In this document: positions 51,201 to 57,200 of the stretch, one piece after another
Numbering within the stretch: position 1 is the first letter of the stretch
Layout of the letters: every line of letters begins with the position of its first letter
Assembly (NCBI RefSeq): GCF_001746755.1
Contig: NZ_MCGG01000009.1
Location: 1 to 64,000 of the forward strand
DNA: 64,000 nt
Direction of reading: 5' to 3'
Source of the DNA: Magnetovibrio blakemorei
GTDB lineage: Bacteria; Pseudomonadota; Alphaproteobacteria; Rhodospirillales; Magnetovibrionaceae
Program-made: the position numbers and the translations under genes
The notes under the pieces: generated by a model
Seen by the model: only the letters and a program-made list of their open reading frames with translations
Told to the model about the DNA's origin: nothing
Databases searched by the model: none

Positions 51201-54200
51201 AGCGGGTTGAGGCAAAATTGTGCGGCGGCAACGGATTTCGCCGGGGCGGCACTTTGGGTGAATAGGATTCGAGCACGACATGCGCGTTGGTACCGCCAAA
51301 ACCAAAGCTGCTCACCGCGGCGCGTCGGGGCTGTTCGATGCCTCGCTCAGAGTGTCGGACTGGCCAACTTTCCCGGTCCCGAAGCAAACGAAACGGACTA
51401 CCAATCAGGTCTATATGGGGGTTGATGTCGCGACAGTGCAGTGTGGGCGGCAACATCTGGCGCTGCATCGCCATAAGCACCTTGATCACCCCGGCCAACC
51501 CTGCCGCCGCTTCCAAATGACCGATGTTGGATTTGACCGTGCCAAGACCGATAAAAGCCTGAGCGCCAACCTGACCGTCAAGCAGGGCCGCATAAGCGCG
51601 CTTGAGTCCGTTGACCTCCACCGGGTCTCCTAAGTTTGTTCCGGTGCCATGGGCTTCGATATAAGAAATGGTGTGAGGATCTAGGCCCTGCATGGCACGT
51701 TGAATCAATTCAGCTTGGGCTTTAACGCTGGGTGCCGTCAGTGATCCGGCCTGTCCGCCGTGATTTTCCGCACCGCCTCGCACCACGCCAATGATCCGGT
51801 CTCCGTCGCGCTCGGCATCGCTTAACCGTTTGACCAACAGGACGACAGCCCCCTCGCCGCGCACGTAGCCATCAGCCGTCGCCGAGAAACTTTTGCACCG
51901 CCCCTCGGGGCTCAACATTCCGGCGTCATGCGGGCCCTCAAATCCATCGATGGAGAGACACAAATTCACGCCGCCAACGATGGCGGCATCAATCGTCTTG
52001 CTGCGAACCGCGTCCACCGCACGCAACAGGGCGACCAGTGAACTGGAGCATGCCGTGTCCAGCGCCAAGCTCGGCCCATGCAGATTCAAGACATGGGAAA
52101 TCCGGTTGGCGACCATGGCCAATGAATTTCCGGTGGCCACGTATCCGTCCCGCGAGAGCCCCTCAGCGCGCAACAAATCGGCGTAATCCAGAGTGCTGAC
52201 ACCGACATACACTCCGGTCTGCCTCGGCAACTCATCAGCCCGGTATCCAGCATGGTCCAGAGCATGACGAACCGTTTCCAGCATCAAGCGTTGCTGGGGG
52301 TCCATCCGTTCGGCCTCAACCGGGGAGATTTTAAAATAGGCTGCATCAAAACGGTCGACGTCCTCTAAGAACCCACCGCGTTTCACAAACGGGGCCGCCT
52401 CGATGCGCTGGCGATAGGCATCGCTGTAGCGCGCCAAAGGAAGATCACCGATCAGGTCACGACCATCGAGCAGGCTGTCGATAAAGGCCTCAATATCGTC
52501 ACAGCCCGGGAAGCGACCGGCCATGCCGATGATCGCGACATCATCGCCCGAGACGGTTTCTTTAAACGGCGCTTCAAAACGTGTCGCTGGCCATGGCTCG
52601 GGTTTTTGGGCCTCCCCCATTTGGGAGAGATGGGCGTGCCTTCCGATCAAGTGGGCACTCAAAGCCTGAATATGTTCGCACTCATAAAAGAGCGCCGGAG
52701 ACAGTTCGATGTTAAACGATGCACTCAGGTCATGGGCATAACGGGTGAGCGTGATGGAGTCGAAACCCAAATCATGGAACAACTCTCGCTGACCGATATC
52801 TTGCGGCGCAAATTTCAAAATTTCTGCCGCCACCCGACGCAACTCTGCGATCACGCCTGAGGTTTGATCCGGGACCGTATCCGCCATGGCCTCACGCGTC
52901 ACAGCCCGTCGGGCTTGAGCGGGGACGGAGATTGACTGGGATTGGCAAACCACTTCGGTCCAGTGACTGACGGGTCTGGCGTCACGGTCCAAATATGTAA
53001 TTGAAAACCGTCCTGAACCTCTAGGGGCTATCATGACATCGGTGACGTCGGTTAAGGCAAAATCAGCGTCTTGCAGGGACCAAAGAGCATCTTCCGCCCA
53101 GCTTGGGTCCACCAACATCAACAGTTGATACGCCGCCGCCAAGGCCGGGGCGGAAAGCTGCAGATTGTTCTTGAAGAAATCTTGCTGCGGGGAATCGTTG
53201 CGCAAGGTGCACAGCATGGCGCCATCAGCCAAACGATAGACCTCTGACACCGATTCCATATAGGGACCAAATCCAAAACCTTGGCCCGCGAGAAGGTCAT
53301 AAAATTCTCTATGATCCAACCGTTGTGTTGCGCCAGTCCGAAGCTTATGAAGATCTATCGGCGCAGCACTTTCGGCGGGACGTATTTCAGCAACCTCCGC
53401 TGTGACCCAAGTCCACACTTCACCTGAGGCATTCACCGTTTCCAACACCACCCGAACACCCGGTCCCGCATCCACTTCGACATAAGCGTTCAGCGTTTTT
53501 AACGACGACCAAGTCACCGCCCCGTTCACCGTCAGATTATGCAGCGATACATTTTCACCAACTCCGGCAATGCGCGCCAAGGCCGCCACCGTTTCCACAG
53601 CCACCAGAGGTGACAACATCTGTTTACGGTCTTTGGTGCAAAGATAGTCCAGCAACTCACCAGTATGTATCTCGGTGGTGTATTTCACCCCCGAAAGGTC
53701 CGAAACGTTGCGCCCAATAAAGGGATGCAGCTTGAGTTTTGATCCCAAGGGATGGATCACCGACGGCACGTCCGGCTCATCCGTGTACCAACACCTGATC
53801 CGTTCGAACGGATAGGCCGGCAGAGACACGCGCCGCGCACCCCGGCTCCGCTGCAATTGCTCCCAATCGACATCCGCACCTTGACTCCAGACTTCGGCGA
53901 TGGAGGACAAATGGCGTTGCCCCAGCCAATCCGTCAGACGCTCCGCGCAATCGGGTGGGTCCTGTTCCAAAATGGAGCGGGTATAATAAACGCCGTTCCC
54001 CGCAGAAGGTGCCGCGGCAAAGGCGGCCAACTTAGACAAAGCTTCTTCGACACTTTCCACGACCAAAGCCAGTCGGCAGGACAACTCGTTTTTACCCACT
54101 TGAAGGGTGTAAGCAACATCGTCCAGATCGTGTCGTGGTCTCGTTTTCAAAAAGGTCTCAAAGCGCTTGATCACTTCGATCAAGCGGCCTTCGTTCATGG

Positions 54201-57200
54201 CCGAAAAAACCAGAATTTCCGCTGTACCTTCTACGCGACCTGAACGCTGTCGCGTGTCTTGGTATTCTTCAATAATGATGTGCGAGTTCATCCCCCCCGC
54301 ACCGATCGAAGTCACACCGGCGCGGTGCGGCAAAACCCGTCCGTCCCGGTCACGTTTATGCACCCAGGGTTCGCGCTGGCGCTGAACATAAAAAGGACTG
54401 CTCTCAAAAGGAATATCAGGATTCAAAATCTCGGCATGAAGCGAGGGCACCAATTCGTCATGGCGCAACTGCATCAACACCTTGGCCATACCGGCCAGTC
54501 CCGACGCGCCCAACAGATGCGCGACATTGCCTTTGACCGTACCAATGGGACACCACTGCACGTCGTCACTGTCTTGGCGGAAGACCTGGGTCAACGCCTT
54601 CACTTCGATGGGATCGCCCAGGGCGGTGCCGGAACCGTGACCCTCAACATAATCAATCGCGGATGCGGGAAGATCGGCATCCGCCAGCGCCCGCGCGATG
54701 GCCACCGCTTGCTGCTTGGGATTGGGAACCGTAAAGCCGTTTCGAATTCCAGCGTTGCTGGTGCCGCTGCCGGTGATGACCCCATAGATGTGATCGCCAT
54801 CTTGTTGGGCATCTATCAAAGGCTTCAGCACAAAGGCCCCGACCCCTTCACCCAAAATGGTACCGTCGGCACCCACGCCGTAGCCGCGAATAACGTCGGC
54901 GGTCTTGCTGGTGAAATGTTCCTGCGAGGTGGCAATCAGTTTTTGCGGATGCACCAGCAGATTAACACCCCCCGCCAGCGCCATTTTGCAGCGCCCGGCC
55001 CGCAGCATATGCACGGCTTCATGAACACAGACAGATGCCGCAGAGCACATGGTGTCTAAAAAGTAAGACGGTCCGGTAAAGCCGTAGTAATACGAAACCA
55101 TGTTGGGAACGGTTCCGGTATAGCTGCCGCTGGCTTTGGAACCGCGCACCAACATGTTTTGAAAACCGAACAGGTCATACTCGTTGCTCATGGAGCCAAC
55201 GATGACCGCCACCTCCCCACCATAGCGGGCCTGCATCTGCTCGCGGGAATAACCGGCATCTTCAAAAGCTTCGACAGAGGCCTCCAAAAACAGGCGGACC
55301 TCGGGCGACATCAGCTCGGCTTCGGCTTGGGAAATTTGAAAATAACGGGGATCAAATTTATCCACGTCATCCAAGAATGCTCCGGTGCGTACCACCGTCT
55401 TGCCCAACACGTCACGTTCCGGATGAAGGATGGCGCTATGGTTCCAGCGAGCCTCTGGATAGGGCTCAAAGCCATCGATACCTTCAGACAGCATTTTCCA
55501 AAACGCGTCCTGGTCCGCTGCCTTGGCTACCCGTAACGACAAGCCGACAATAGCGATGTCGTGCAATGAAGCGTGTTTGTCCGAAGCGGTCCCTTGATCC
55601 GAGTCCTCACGCACATGAGCTGACGGTGAAGACTGAGCAGGCAACGTCCGCTCATCGGATGAAGTCGAAAGTTCTCCATCACCGTCTTCGAGCAAAATTT
55701 GAGCTAATGTTGGTTTGTGCTCTTCCAGCAGATACCCGGCGATGCCCTTTAAATCCACATATTCAAAAAACAAGGTTTTGGAGAGTGGTCCAAAACGCCT
55801 TTCCAGTCGGTTGGTTGTCTCAACGATGGAAATTGAATCGAGACCATACGCTTCAAGCTTCTGATTGACCCGTATGCCTTCAGGCTCCATCAATAAAACG
55901 TCCGCAAGCACCTCACGCAGATAAGCAATCGCCACTTTGCGCAGGGCCTCATCATCGAAGTTCCCGGCGTCCTCCCCAGCACTTTTGCCCATGTCCTCTT
56001 GGGCATCATTGGCGGCGGCAACATTTGCAGCCTCACCATAGGTGCTCAAAAAGTCATGGATGCGGGACTCGTTTCCGTACAAAACCGTATAGCCGCTACC
56101 CTGACCAAGGCTCACGATCTGTTCCAGCGCCGCGAGGCCTTGGGCGGTTGGCAAAGGTGTTGTTCCCCAACGTTGCTCAAGCGCTTCAAGGGTTGGAGCA
56201 TCAACACTCATCCCCCCTTCCGCCCACAGCGGCCATGCGATGGAAACGGTGCGACCATGTCGTTCGCCTTGTTGCACCCGACGGCGGCGTTGCTCGGCAA
56301 AAGCATCCAGATAAGCATTGGCCCCGGCATAAACTGCTTGTCCGGGATTGCCAAACGATGCCGCTATGGATGAACACAGGACAAAAAAGTCGAGCTCTAT
56401 CTCAGCGGTTGCGGCGTCCAGATTAAAACTGCCTGCAACCTTGGGAGCGAACACATCGGCGATGGCACTCTCGGACTGGGTGAGGATGTAACCATCTTGC
56501 AAAAGACCCGCCCCATGGATGATCCCCTTCAACGGTCCGACCTCATCCACAATCCAGGTGAGGCACTGTTTGACTGAGTCAACATCCGCAACATCGCAGG
56601 CGCGATAATGAACCTTCGCGCCCCGGTCTATCAGCGCCGCAATGGCTTCTTGTCCTTGGGCATTGAGGGCAGAGCTGCGACCGCTCAACACGATCTGCCG
56701 AGCCCCTTGGACCAACAGCCAATCCGCAAACAGCAGACCCAGCCCACCGCTTCCCCCGGTTATCCAATAGACATCATCCGGTGAAAGCGACAACGCAACG
56801 GCTTGGTCCGCCACAGCACCAAGAGAGACCGGATGGGGTTTTAAAACCCAGCGGGTTGCATTTTCAGCATAGCGAATTTGGGCAAAGCTCTCTCGACTTC
56901 GCGATTCCGCCTCAACCATTTTGCCCAGTTGGGTTGCATCCAATCCATCGGCAACGGTGATCACCGCGCCGCCTATTTTTGGATGCTCCAAGGCCGCCGT
57001 GCTCAACAAGGCGGCCAGCGGTTCGCGGTAGCACGCTGACAGCGCCTCTGGCACCAGCACCAACACCCGTTGGAAAACTTTGGGGCGCCCCGCCATCACC
57101 CCGGCAAGGCGGCGGTGCAGATCGGCAAACCAATCACCAACGAGGGAAGGTTCATCCAACGCCTGAGTGTCGGACAAGTGGATCAACGGACAAGACAGAC

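Noticed and set aside
52579-55566. Pyran synthase identity for the module 2 hotdog domain
   Set aside because: Pyran synthases usually keep the HxxxGxxxxP motif; here it is lost.
52579-55566. Glutarimide-forming pathway
   Set aside because: No asparagine-synthetase-like amidotransferase gene in the window.
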